Below the pieces are notes generated by a model, which was not told the origin of the DNA, did no database searches, and saw nothing but the letters and a program-made list of their open reading frames with translations. The translations under genes and the position numbers were made by a program. 64,000 nt of DNA from DASQZT01 sp963728965 (GTDB taxonomy: Bacteria > Acidobacteriota > Terriglobia > Bryobacterales > Bryobacteraceae), in assembly GCA_963728965.1 (NCBI GenBank), contig CAVSMH010000008.1, positions 496,001-560,000 of the forward strand, read 5' to 3'. Shown here one piece after another: positions 1-8,749 of this stretch (the stretch's first letter is position 1; each line of letters starts with the position of its first letter).

Positions 1-3000
1 GAGGCGCAGGCCGTGTTGGAGGTAGTCAGGTTGTAGTTGCCGTTCACGTGGCACTGGGCGCACTGGGCGCTGGTGTGGGCGCCGGTGAGGGCGAAGCCGG
101 TGGTGGTGTGATTAAAGGTTGCGCCCTTCCACTGAGTGGTGTTATGGCACCCGGTGCAATCGGTGGGAAAGCCGGCCGATTTGTGGGCTGGGTTGGTGGT
201 GGCGTTGTAGTCCGTGAGGTGGCAGGAGGCGCAGGCGGTGTTGGCGGTCGTGAGGCTGTAGTTGCCGTTGACGTGGCACTGCGCGCACTGGGCGCTGGTG
301 TGGGCGCCGGTGAGGGTGAAGCCAGTGGTGGTGTGATTAAAGGTGGCACCCTTGAAGGCCGTGGTGTTGTGGCACAGAGTGCAGTCCTGCGGGAAGGCGG
401 CTGCTTTGTGATTGGGGTTGGTGGTGCCGTTGTAATCGGCCAGGTGGCAGGTGGCACAGGCGGCGCTCGTCAGGGCGTAGTTGTTATTGACGTGGCACTG
501 CGCGCACTGGGTGGTGGTATGGGCGCCGGTGAGGGCGAAGCCGGTGGAGGTGTGGTTAAAGGTCGCGCCCTTGAAGGCAGTGGTGTTGTGGCAACCGGTG
601 CAGTCGGTGGGGAACCCGGCGGTCTTGTGGTTGGGGTTGACCGTCTTGTTGTAGTCCGACATGTGGCAAGAGGAGCACGCTGAGTTAGCCGAGGTCAGGG
701 CGAAATTGTTGTTGGTGTGGCACTGGGCGCACTGCACGGCGGCGTGCGCCCCAGTAAGGGGAAAACCCGTGGTGGTGTGATTGAACGTCGCGCCCTTCCA
801 CTGGGTGGTGTTATGGCAGCCCGTGCAATCGGTGGGGAAGCCGGCGGTCTTGTGGTTGGGGTTCACCGTGGCGTTGTAGTCGGTCAAATGGCAGGAGGCG
901 CAGGCGGTGTTGGCTGCCGAGAGGGTGTAGTTGCCGTTGACGTGGCACTGGGCGCACTGCGCGGTGTTGTGCGCGCCGGTGAGGGCAAAACCCGTGGTGG
1001 TGTGATTGAACGTAGCGCCCTTCCACTGGGTGGTGTTGTGGCAGCCCGTGCAATCGGTGGGGAAGCCGGCGGTCTTGTGGTTGGGGTTCACCGTGGCGTT
1101 GTAGTCGGTCAAATGGCAGGAGGCGCAGGCGGTGTTGGCTGCCGAGAGGGTGTAGTTGCCGTTGACGTGGCACTGGGCGCACTGCGCGGTATTGTGCGCG
1201 CCGGTGAGGGCAAAACCCGTGGTGGTGTGATTGAACGTAGCGCCCTTCCACTGGGTGGTGTTGTGGCAGCCCGTGCAATCGGTGGGGAAGCCGGCGGTCT
1301 TGTGGTTGGGGTTCACCGTGGCGTTGTAGTCGGTCAAATGGCAGGAGGCGCAGGCGGCGGTGGTGATGCTGTAGTTGCTGTTGACGTGGCACTGCGCGCA
1401 CTGCACGGTGGTGTGCGCGCCGGTGAGGGCAAAACCCGTGGTGGTGTGATTGAACGTCGCGCCCTTCCACTGGGTGGTGTTGTGGCAGGCGGTGCAATCG
1501 GTGGGAAAGCCGGCAGCCTTGTGGTTGGGGTCGGCCGCGCTGTTGAAGTCGCTCAGGTGGCAGGAGGCGCAGGCGGCGGTGGTGATGCTGTAGTTGCTGT
1601 TGACGTGGCACTGCGCGCACTGCACGGTGGTGTGCGCGCCGGTGAGCGCAAAACCCGTGGTGGTGTGATTGAACGTCGCGCCTTTCCACTGGATGGTGTT
1701 GTGGCAGGCGGTGCAATCGGTGGGAAAGCCGGCAGCCTTGTGGTTGGGGTCGGCCGCGCTGTTGAAGTCGCTCAGGTGGCAGGAGGCGCATGCCGTATTG
1801 GCCGTGGTCAGGGTGTAGTTGTTATTGACATGGCACTGGGCGCACTGCGCGGTGGTATGGGCGCCGGTGAGCGTAAAGCCGGTGGTCGAATGATTGAAGA
1901 CCGCGCCTTTCCACTGGATGGTGTTGTGGCAGCCGGTGCAATCGGTGGGGAAGCCGGCGCTCTTGTGATTGGGATTGACCGCGGTGTTGTAGTCGGTGAG
2001 GTGGCACGTGGCGCAGGCCGTGTCTTTCAGCGTGTAGTTGTTATTGACGTGGCACTGGGCGCACTGCGTGGTCGTGTGGGCGCCGGTGAGAGCGAATCCG
2101 GTGGTGGCATGATTGAAGGCCGCACCCGTCCATTGGGTAGTGTTGTGGCACGTGGTGCAGTCCTGGGAGAATCCGCCTGTGCGGTGATTGGGCGCCGCCG
2201 CGTTATTGAAATCGCCGAGGTGGCAGGAGACGCACGCGGTATTGGCGGTGGAGAGGGAGTAGTTGTTATTGACGTGGCATTGCACGCAGAACACGTTCAC
2301 GTGAGCGCCGGTGAGGGTGAACCCGGTGGTGGAGTGATTGAACGTGGCGCCTTTCCACTGGGTGGTGTTGTGGCAGGTGCTGCAATCGGTGGGGAACCCC
2401 GCGGTGGCGTGATTGGGGTTGATGGTGCCGTTGTAATCGGTGAGGTGGCAGGTGACGCAGGCGGAGCCCTTGATGGCGTAGTTGTTGTTGACGTGGCACT
2501 GCGCGCACTGGACGGTGGTGTGCGAACCGGTGAGAGCGAACCCGGTGGTGGCGTGATTGAACGTGGCGCCCTGCCACTGCACGGTCTGGTGGCACTGCGC
2601 GCAATCGGTGGGGAAGCCGGCGGCGGTGTGGTTGGGATTGACGGCCTTCTTGAAATCGGCCAGATGGCATCCGGCGCAATCCATGGGCGTGCTGGCGAAT
2701 GCCGGCGTGGTGTGGCATTGGGCGCAGAGCACGCTGGCATGCGCGCCGGTGAGCGGGAACTTGGTGGCGGTGCTGTGATCAAACTTGGCGCCGATCCACT
2801 GCACGGTGTTGTGACAGACAGCGCAGTCCTGCGGGAATCCGGCGGCGGTGTGATTGGGATTGGACGCGCTCTGAAAATCGCTCATGTGGCAGCCGGAGCA
2901 CTGCTGCGGCGTTCCCGCGAAACGGCCGCTCACGTGGCATTGGGCGCACTGCACGGTGGCGTGCGCGCCGGCGAGAGCGAACCCGGTGGTGCTGTGATCG

Positions 3001-4523
3001 AAGGTGGCGCCCTGCCACTTGGCGGTGGTATGGCAGGAAGCGCAATCCTGCGAGAAGCCGGACGTGGCGTGGTTGGGAGCGGTGGTCTTCTGGAAATCGG
3101 TGAGGTGGCAGCCGACGCACTGGCTGGCGGTGCCGGCGAACACGTTGTTCACATGGCACTGGGCGCACTGCACGCTGGTGTGGGCGCCGGTCAACAGGAA
3201 CTTGGTGGCGGTATTGTGATCGAACTTGGCACCCTGCCAGGCAGAGGTGGTGTGGCAGAGGGTGCAATCCTGCGGGAAGCCCGCGGAAACGTGGTTGGGA
3301 TTGGTTGCCTTCTGAAAATCGGTGAGGTGGCAACCGCTGCATTGCTGCGTCGTACCGGTGAAGACGTTGTTGACGTGGCACTGCTCGCAGGCCACGGTCA
3401 TATGGGCGCCCGTCAGGGGGAATTTCGAAAGCGTGTGATCGAACTTGGCGCCCTGCCAGGTAGCGGTGGTGTGACAGGTCTCGCAGTCCGTCGGAAATGC
3501 GCTCTTGGCGTGGTTGGGATTGGTGGTCTTCTGGTAATCGGTGAGATGGCAGCCCGCGCAATCCATGGGCGTTCCGGCAAACCGGCCGGCCACGTGGCAC
3601 TGCGCGCATTGCACGCTGGTGTGGGCCCCGGTGAGCGCAAACGGCGTCAGGGTATTGTGATCGAACGAAGCGCCCTGCCAGGTGGCGGTGGTGTGGCACA
3701 CCGTGCAGTCGTGCGGAAACGCCGAGGTGACGTGGTTGGGAGCCTGGGCCGCGGTGAAATCGTTGACGTGACAACTGAAGCAATCGGTCGGCGTACCCTG
3801 GAAGCGGCCGCCCACGTGGCAGGAGTTGCACGCGACCTGCGCGTGCGCCCCAGTCAGCGAGAAGTGGGCGAACTGGAGGTGATCGAAGCGAGCGCCCTGC
3901 CAGCGGTCCATGCCGTGACAGGTTTCGCACGCGGTGGGGAAGTTGGCGGCGCGGTGATTAACGCTGGCCGCTTTCTGATAATCGTTCAGGTGGCAGGACA
4001 CGCACTGCGTGCTGAGTCCGACGAACACCCCGCTGGCGGCGTTGCGGTGGCACTGCTCGCACTCGGCGGCGGCGTGCGCGCCAAGCAGCGGGAAGCGGTT
4101 GTTGTGCTGTTGTACGGCGGAGACGGTCACCTTCCAGCCGCGGACGGTGTGGCAGTCTTCGCAGTTGGAGCCGAACTGGCGGCGGTGCAGGTCGGCGTGA
4201 CAGTCGGAACAACGCGTTCCGGTGCTGGCGAAAACCAGGCCGACGTGGCAACTACGGCACGACACATCGGTGTGCAGGCCGCGTAGCGGAAATTTCGTCT
4301 GGGTGTTGTGATCGAATTCGGGTTGTTGCCGGATGGGTCTCCATGCGGTGGTCGTATGGCAGTTCTCGCATGCGATGCGGAGATTGCCATGAGGATTGGC
4401 GACGCGGCCCTGTACTACATCCTGAGCCAGCCCCGAGACCGTCGAAACGAGCAAGACGAAGGCTAAGGAAAGCCAACGAATACACTTTGACGACCATCCG
4501 ATTTTGATCAGATCGGTACCCAT
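1..4523 (-). CDS. Giant multihaem c-type cytochrome (at least 59 haem motifs), C-terminus beyond window
   Basis: Partial: the C-terminal end lies beyond base 1. From ATG at 4523 (MGTDLIKIG) the minus frame has no stop to the edge, giving at least 1,507 residues. A signal-peptide core (WLSLAFVLLVSTVSGLAQ) lies near residues 17-34. I count 59 CXXCH motifs. From about residue 120 the protein is a tandem array of 73-78-residue units. Each unit has three motifs (typically CAQCH, CASCH and CTGCH or CTACH) plus three extra histidines in FNH, TGAH and NPNH contexts, which suits bis-histidine ligation. The motif-linked FxH/GxH pattern is known from large multihaem cytochromes of respiratory and metal-reducing bacteria. 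A periplasmic or surface electron-conduit role is inferred. It lies 160 bases downstream of a 23-haem cytochrome and is probably co-expressed with it. Confidence 0.9.
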   Translation of the reverse strand, partial: MGTDLIKIGWSSKCIRWLSLAFVLLVSTVSGLAQDVVQGRVANPHGNLRIACENCHTTTAWRPIRQQPEFDHNTQTKFPLRGLHTDVSCRSCHVGLVFASTGTRCSDCHADLHRRQFGSNCEDCHTVRGWKVTVSAVQQHNNRFPLLGAHAAAECEQCHRNAASGVFVGLSTQCVSCHLNDYQKAASVNHRAANFPTACETCHGMDRWQGARFDHLQFAHFSLTGAHAQVACNSCHVGGRFQGTPTDCFSCHVNDFTAAQAPNHVTSAFPHDCTVCHTTATWQGASFDHNTLTPFALTGAHTSVQCAQCHVAGRFAGTPMDCAGCHLTDYQKTTNPNHAKSAFPTDCETCHTTATWQGAKFDHTLSKFPLTGAHMTVACEQCHVNNVFTGTTQQCSGCHLTDFQKATNPNHVSAGFPQDCTLCHTTSAWQGAKFDHNTATKFLLTGAHTSVQCAQCHVNNVFAGTASQCVGCHLTDFQKTTAPNHATSGFSQDCASCHTTAKWQGATFDHSTTGFALAGAHATVQCAQCHVSGRFAGTPQQCSGCHMSDFQSASNPNHTAAGFPQDCAVCHNTVQWIGAKFDHSTATKFPLTGAHASVLCAQCHTTPAFASTPMDCAGCHLADFKKAVNPNHTAAGFPTDCAQCHQTVQWQGATFNHATTGFALTGSHTTVQCAQCHVNNNYAIKGSACVTCHLTDYNGTINPNHATAGFPTDCSTCHNTTQWKGATFNHSTTGFTLTGAHVNVFCVQCHVNNNYSLSTANTACVSCHLGDFNNAAAPNHRTGGFSQDCTTCHNTTQWTGAAFNHATTGFALTGAHTTTQCAQCHVNNNYTLKDTACATCHLTDYNTAVNPNHKSAGFPTDCTGCHNTIQWKGAVFNHSTTGFTLTGAHTTAQCAQCHVNNNYTLTTANTACASCHLSDFNSAADPNHKAAGFPTDCTACHNTIQWKGATFNHTTTGFALTGAHTTVQCAQCHVNSNYSITTAACASCHLSDFNSAADPNHKAAGFPTDCTACHNTTQWKGATFNHTTTGFALTGAHTTVQCAQCHVNSNYSITTAACASCHLTDYNATVNPNHKTAGFPTDCTGCHNTTQWKGATFNHTTTGFALTGAHNTAQCAQCHVNGNYTLSAANTACASCHLTDYNATVNPNHKTAGFPTDCTGCHNTTQWKGATFNHTTTGFALTGAHNTAQCAQCHVNGNYTLSAANTACASCHLTDYNATVNPNHKTAGFPTDCTGCHNTTQWKGATFNHTTTGFPLTGAHAAVQCAQCHTNNNFALTSANSACSSCHMSDYNKTVNPNHKTAGFPTDCTGCHNTTAFKGATFNHTSTGFALTGAHTTTQCAQCHVNNNYALTSAACATCHLADYNGTTNPNHKAAAFPQDCTLCHNTTAFKGATFNHTTTGFTLTGAHTSAQCAQCHVNGNYSLTTANTACASCHLTDYNATTNPAHKSAGFPTDCTGCHNTTQWKGATFNHTTTGFALTGAHTSAQCAQCHVNGNYNLTTSNTACA
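147..4152 (-). repeat. Tandem 219-234 bp coding repeat array in the giant cytochrome
   Basis: The third haem motif of each unit recurs at about 147, 372, 591, 816, 1041, 1266, 1485, 1704, 1929, 2148, 2373, 2592, 2814, 3033, 3255, 3474, 3696, 3918 and 4152. The spacing is 219, 222 or 225 bases, with one of 234. All are multiples of three, so the reading frame is preserved. Units at 816-1040, 1041-1265 and the one starting at 1266 are almost identical at DNA level, as are 1485-1703 and 1704-1922. Units become more divergent toward the N-terminus (above about 2600). This suggests recent unequal-crossover growth at the C-terminal side. Confidence 0.9.
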
Positions 4524-4554
4524 TCAAATTCGCAAGTAGTACGCGACTTCGGCA

Positions 4555-4621
4555 ATTTGATGGCCATCAAATCCGCCCAATTCTGTCGGTAAGTTCCACA
4601 CATTAGCGTGCCAATTGGCAC
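4555..4621 (-). promoter_or_regulatory. Two perfect palindromes upstream of the giant cytochrome gene
   Basis: The 160-base spacer between the two cytochrome genes contains an 18-bp perfect palindrome at 4555-4572 (ATTTGATGGCCATCAAAT) and a 14-bp perfect palindrome at 4608-4621 (GTGCCAATTGGCAC). They lie 32 and 85 bases upstream of the ATG at 4523. Either could be a dimeric regulator site or a small RNA hairpin. No clear -35/-10 pair or Shine-Dalgarno site was found for this gene. Confidence 0.35.
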
Positions 4622-4683
4622 GGTTCATGTAAATTCGTGCTAGGGAAGGGATTCCATCGGGTAAACTCTTGAGGCGATGGGTC

Positions 4684-6597
4684 TTATCGATGGCAACTTT
4701 GACACTCTCGGGGCGTGTCTTTGTAAACCACGACCTTCCGTCCCGCGGTACCTTCACGGCTTAGATGGCATAGCCGGCAAGGTACGTTGGCATGAGCGCC
4801 GGAGAGGGAAAAACTGGTGTTGTGGTCGTGATCGAAACGCGCCGCGATCCAACGGGTTTGCACGTGGCACGCGGAACATTCGGCCGGCCCGGAGGGGCGA
4901 TCGAACTGGCCCGCATGAATATCTTCATGGCAGCCCGCGCAGCGTTCGGGGGCGGACTTGAACGGGATCGCGCGCGCGCCCGCTTCTACGGCTCGCGGAC
5001 GATGGCAGTCCACACAGCCCAAGGTGGCGTGAACGCCGTCGAGTGTGAACGTGGTGATGGAGTGATCGAAAGTCTTCAGCTTGCGCCAGGATCGGAGCTC
5101 GTGACAAGTCTCGCAGACCTCGTGCCCCGGCTTCAGAGCGACCGTCATGACCGCGGGAAATTCACCATGATGCGGGTCCTGATGACACGTAGTACAGGCT
5201 AGCGCTACAAAGTGAAATCTTCGGTCCGCCCCTTCGGGTTTGTTATCGGTGCGATGACAATCGAGGCACGCGACTGCCGCGTGAGCGCCCTTCAAATCGA
5301 ACCGCGAAGACTGGTGCCGGGAGAGCGTGAAGGTGGAGGGTTGGAAGCCTTCCACGGTGTGACAGTCCTGGCAGCGATTCTGGTAGGGTGCGGTGGCAAA
5401 CTGCCGCCCGTGCGGGTCGCGGTGACAATCGGCGCAGAGTTTGTAGGCGGGGTGGTAGTTGATGCCGAGACCGGTGCCGGGGTGACACTTGGCGCACGCG
5501 ACGCCTGAGTGCTTAGCGAGCAGCGGAAAGGCGGTCGCCTGGTGCGAGGCTTCGGTGAAGGTGGTGGGGCGGAAGCCTTTATCGACGTGGCAGGAGCCGC
5601 ACTCGCCGTGGTCGGCCCGGGTGACGAACTGGCCCTTGTGCTGGTCCTCATGGCAGTCCATGCACTTGGCGTGCGCGATAGGCGTCTTGAAATTGGCAGT
5701 CTTGTGGCACTTTTCGCAGGCCAGCCCGACGTGTTTGCCGGTGAGCGGAAACTTGGTGCTGTCGTGGTTGAAGGCCGTGGAGACGCCAGTAGCGCGCCAG
5801 GCGTTAGTGTTGTGGCAGGACTCGCAACGAGCGGCGAAGGCGCCGTTGTGCGGATCGCGATGGCAGCCGCTGCATTCGGCGAACTTGAGGCCGGTGTACT
5901 GGATGACTTTCTCGTTGTCGGGCAGGGGGCGGTGGCACTTTTCGCACTGCACGTCGACATGCTTGCCGGTCAGCGGGAAGTGGCTCTTGGAGTGGTCGAA
6001 GGAAACCAGGGGTTTCCATTGGGAGTAGCCGTGACAGCGCTGGCAGTCGGTGGAGAGCTGGCCGGCGTGGTGGTCTTCGTGGCAGGTGAGGCAGGCAGTG
6101 CTCAGCCCCATGAATGTGCGGGTCAGGTCTTTGACGGCGATCAGCTTGCGGGCTGCGGCGGAGATATGGCGGGGATTGTGGCACTCCTCGCATTTCAGGC
6201 GGGCATGGCGGCCTTCGAGCGGGTAGCCGGCGGTGCGGTGATCGAAATCGTCCTTGGACTCGGGCCAGTGGATGATGCGGAAGTTCTTGCCGTAGTGTTC
6301 GGTGTGGCAGCGGGCGCAATCGACATCGCCTTTTTTGGCGTCGAAACTCCGCCCGTGATAGCCCCGGCGGCGTGCGACCAGATCCCGAATTTCGGCGTGA
6401 CAACTCTGGCATTTCAGTTTCGGCGCGCCTTGGCCGAACACGTGGCAGGAGGAGCATTTCAGGGGGCTGTCCAGCGAGCTGTGCGCCGCGGAAAGTTGCC
6501 CAGGAGAGACTTGGCCCCGAGCCGCCGTTGCGGCAAACAGAAGAATAGCGCAAAGGGTGAATCGTGTCGCCTGAGTCAAGGAGGGCGTCCTGTGCAA
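4684..6597 (-). CDS. 23-haem c-type cytochrome
   Basis: 637 residues with an N-terminal signal peptide (CAILLFAATAARGQ) and 23 CXXCH motifs spread over the whole mature protein, ending in CQSCH just before the stop. Recurrent FDH, LTGKH and DPHNG/DPHHG segments supply non-motif histidines for distal ligation. The motif style matches the giant cytochrome downstream, so the two probably form one secreted electron-transfer module. Haem attachment needs a cytochrome c maturation system, which is not in this window. The first codon is TTG at 6597 and another TTG lies at 6579, so the exact start is uncertain. No porin or membrane quinol partner is adjacent. Confidence 0.9.
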   Translation of the reverse strand: MHRTPSLTQATRFTLCAILLFAATAARGQVSPGQLSAAHSSLDSPLKCSSCHVFGQGAPKLKCQSCHAEIRDLVARRRGYHGRSFDAKKGDVDCARCHTEHYGKNFRIIHWPESKDDFDHRTAGYPLEGRHARLKCEECHNPRHISAAARKLIAVKDLTRTFMGLSTACLTCHEDHHAGQLSTDCQRCHGYSQWKPLVSFDHSKSHFPLTGKHVDVQCEKCHRPLPDNEKVIQYTGLKFAECSGCHRDPHNGAFAARCESCHNTNAWRATGVSTAFNHDSTKFPLTGKHVGLACEKCHKTANFKTPIAHAKCMDCHEDQHKGQFVTRADHGECGSCHVDKGFRPTTFTEASHQATAFPLLAKHSGVACAKCHPGTGLGINYHPAYKLCADCHRDPHGRQFATAPYQNRCQDCHTVEGFQPSTFTLSRHQSSRFDLKGAHAAVACLDCHRTDNKPEGADRRFHFVALACTTCHQDPHHGEFPAVMTVALKPGHEVCETCHELRSWRKLKTFDHSITTFTLDGVHATLGCVDCHRPRAVEAGARAIPFKSAPERCAGCHEDIHAGQFDRPSGPAECSACHVQTRWIAARFDHDHNTSFSLSGAHANVPCRLCHLSREGTAGRKVVVYKDTPRECQSCHR

Positions 6598-6922
6598 CTA
6601 GAGTTCCAAACCGGGCCTTTCATGATACCGCACTCGCGCGGCGAAACCGCCGCCTCGCGGCGTGGCGGGACGGCGCTGAAATTCCGCGGGGAGCCTGGCA
6701 AACAAAAGATTTGCAGGGCTGAAATACGGAAGAGGCAACGCGCGGCGGTGGGGCGGAGGGAGTGCGACCCGACGACATCGGACCGGTGTGTCGGGGTACC
6801 GGCAATGGTGGTGGTGTGAGGTTGTCAGGACGTCCTGAAGCGCATGGACCGGTTGGTCCTGAACTTGGACTCCGCCCTGTGAAAAACGCTCCGGATGGCT
6901 GAGCACGAGATAAGATGTCCTC
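6598..6922. promoter_or_regulatory. Divergent intergenic region with a perfect palindrome
   Basis: This 325-base spacer separates the minus-strand cytochromes from the plus-strand esterase. I see no gene in it. A perfect 14-bp palindrome (TCAGGACGTCCTGA) lies at 6825-6838, and an inverted repeat GGACC-GGTT-GGTCC at 6846-6859. They are 60-100 bases upstream of the esterase start and could be operator sites for a sugar-responsive regulator. That role is inference. Confidence 0.35.
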
Positions 6923-8209
6923 ATGCCGCATCGCTGTGCCATCGCCCTGATTCTGTCTTGCTGCGCCGCCTGGAGCCAGGCCCGGAGCGCTCCACCGAGC
7001 GTGGTTGCGGGCATCCCGGTGAACTACGACGAGTCGCTCACCGGCAGCTACACCCTTCCCGACCCGCTGGTGCTTGCCGATGGAAAACCGGTGCGCGATG
7101 CCAGGACGTGGAACCAGAAACGCCGGCCGGAACTGGTGCGGCTGTTCGAAGAGAACGAGTACGGCCGCGCGCCCGGGCGCCCGGCGGGAATGAGCTTCGA
7201 CGTGTTCGAGAAGGGCGCGCCGGCGCTGGACGGAAAGGCCATGCGGAAACAGGTCACGATCCACTTCTCCAAGGATCCGAGCGGGCCGAAAGCGGATCTG
7301 CTGATCTACCTGCCGGCGGGAGCGCAGAAGCCCGTGCCTTTGCTGTTGAACCTGAGCTTCACGGCCAACTCCAGCACGGTGGACGACCCGGGGATCAGGC
7401 CGGGCGAAGTATGGGGCCGGGATAAAAAGAAGATACCCGCGCCGCACGGCGGGTTCGGGCGGCTGAACGTGGCGCCCATCCTGGCGCGGGGGTTCGGCGT
7501 CGCGACGATGTATTACGGCGATATCGATCCGGATTTTGCGGGAGGGGTGCCACTCGGGGTGCGGGCGCTCTACCTGAAGCCCGGGCAAACCGAGCCCGCA
7601 CCGGACGAATGGGGTGCGATTGGCGCCTGGGCATGGGGACTGAGCCGCGCCTTGGATTATCTGGAGACGGACCCGGGAGTGGACGCCAAACGAGTGGCCA
7701 TCATGGGCGTATCGAGGCTCGGGAAAACGGTGATGTGGGCGGGTGCGCATGACCCGCGGTTCGCCCTGGTGATCGCCAGTTGCTCGGGGGAAGGCGGAGC
7801 CGCGTTGAGCCGGCGGAATTTCGGCGAAACGGTGGCGCACCTGACGGCGCCCACCCGGTATCCTTATCAGTTCTGTGCCAACTACCAGAAATTCGCGGAG
7901 CACGTGGACCGGCTTCCGGTGGACGCGCATATGCTCGTGGCGCTGATGGCGCCGCGGCCAGCGCTGCTGCAAACCGGGGACAAAGACGGCTGGTCGGACC
8001 CCAAGGGTGAGTTTCTGGCGGCGGTCGCGGCCGGGCCGGTATTCCGGCTGCTGGGGAAACAGGGGCTGGATACGGACCGATGGCCGCCCGCGGGAGAGCC
8101 GATCCTGCACACCATCGGCTACTACATGCACGCCGGCGGGCACGGGACGATCCCTTCGGACTGGGACGTGTTCCTGAAGTTCATGGAGATGCATCTCAGC
8201 GGACGATGA
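6923..8209 (+). CDS. Glucuronoyl esterase, carbohydrate esterase family 15
   Basis: 428 residues with a signal peptide (CAIALILSCCAAWSQA) and an alpha/beta-hydrolase fold. The CE15 nucleophile motif is visible as GVSRLGK, with Ser264. It is followed by SCSGEGGAALSRRNFGE, which supplies a conserved Glu, and by MHAGGHGT near the C-terminus, which supplies the catalytic His. CE15 enzymes cleave the ester between 4-O-methyl-glucuronoyl groups of xylan and lignin alcohols, so an extracytoplasmic role in plant-polymer breakdown is expected. Some relatives are annotated as acetylxylan esterases. It appears monocistronic. Confidence 0.85.
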   Translation: MPHRCAIALILSCCAAWSQARSAPPSVVAGIPVNYDESLTGSYTLPDPLVLADGKPVRDARTWNQKRRPELVRLFEENEYGRAPGRPAGMSFDVFEKGAPALDGKAMRKQVTIHFSKDPSGPKADLLIYLPAGAQKPVPLLLNLSFTANSSTVDDPGIRPGEVWGRDKKKIPAPHGGFGRLNVAPILARGFGVATMYYGDIDPDFAGGVPLGVRALYLKPGQTEPAPDEWGAIGAWAWGLSRALDYLETDPGVDAKRVAIMGVSRLGKTVMWAGAHDPRFALVIASCSGEGGAALSRRNFGETVAHLTAPTRYPYQFCANYQKFAEHVDRLPVDAHMLVALMAPRPALLQTGDKDGWSDPKGEFLAAVAAGPVFRLLGKQGLDTDRWPPAGEPILHTIGYYMHAGGHGTIPSDWDVFLKFMEMHLSGR

Positions 8210-8293
8210 CGTTTGCCATCGAAATCGGTCGTCATTGTCAAAAGGTGCCGCCAGGGATAAAGTGTGCGGGCCACCCAGCCGATTAGGGAAGTG

Positions 8294-8680
8294 ATGCTCG
8301 CGTCACCTCCGCCCGGTCCGGCGCCCTTGATGAGCCCGGCCGATTCCGCCTTGCCCGCGCCCGGGCACAACGAGATTCTCACGCTCCGAATGCGGGTTGC
8401 CGAACTGGAACAGGAGCTGAACGCATGGAAGACGGGCCAGAGCGGGCCCCATGCGGAGGCGAGCCCGGTGGGCGGCGCTGAGGCGAACTGGAAGCCGGTG
8501 CGATTCGCCGCCAGCCTCCAGGATATGGCCGAAAGCTGGCGGGCCCAGGAGGCCCTGCGCGAGAGCAGCCGTTTCGGAAGTGTTGCGAAACAGGGGTCGG
8601 CGCTGTGGAGTGGGTTTGAGTTGGGGAGGCAGGGGGTTTCTGGGGACCTTCGACCGACGGCGGGCCTCTGGGCGGGATGA
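8294..8680 (+). pseudogene. N-terminal fragment, probable truncated sensor protein
   Basis: ATG at 8294 is preceded by a GGGAAG-like ribosome site; a GTG at 8264 is also in frame. The product has a coiled-coil stretch (TLRMRVAELEQELNAW) and then WRAQEALRESSRF, the linker type that normally opens a PAS domain in sensor kinases. After that point the sequence loses family resemblance and stops at 8680. An insertion sequence and a PAS histidine kinase lacking its own N-terminus follow. I infer that this is the broken 5' part of such a gene, possibly the same one as at 10419. Confidence 0.4.
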
Positions 8681-8749
8681 CTCCACGGCAAAGCGATCGA
8701 GTTGTCAAAGAGCAACGGAGTGCTGCCAGCCGTCCGCACGGCGTCGGTT

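Noticed and set aside
717..4286. Plus-strand open frame of 1,189 codons rich in Gly/Val/Ala, and a similar one at 48-683
   Set aside because: It is codon-for-codon antisense to the multihaem cytochrome. The repeat pattern comes from the CXXCH array on the minus strand, and it has no ribosome site or family.
1..4523. The regular repeats as a CRISPR array
   Set aside because: The repeats are coding, adjacent and 219-234 bp long, with haem motifs and no spacers.
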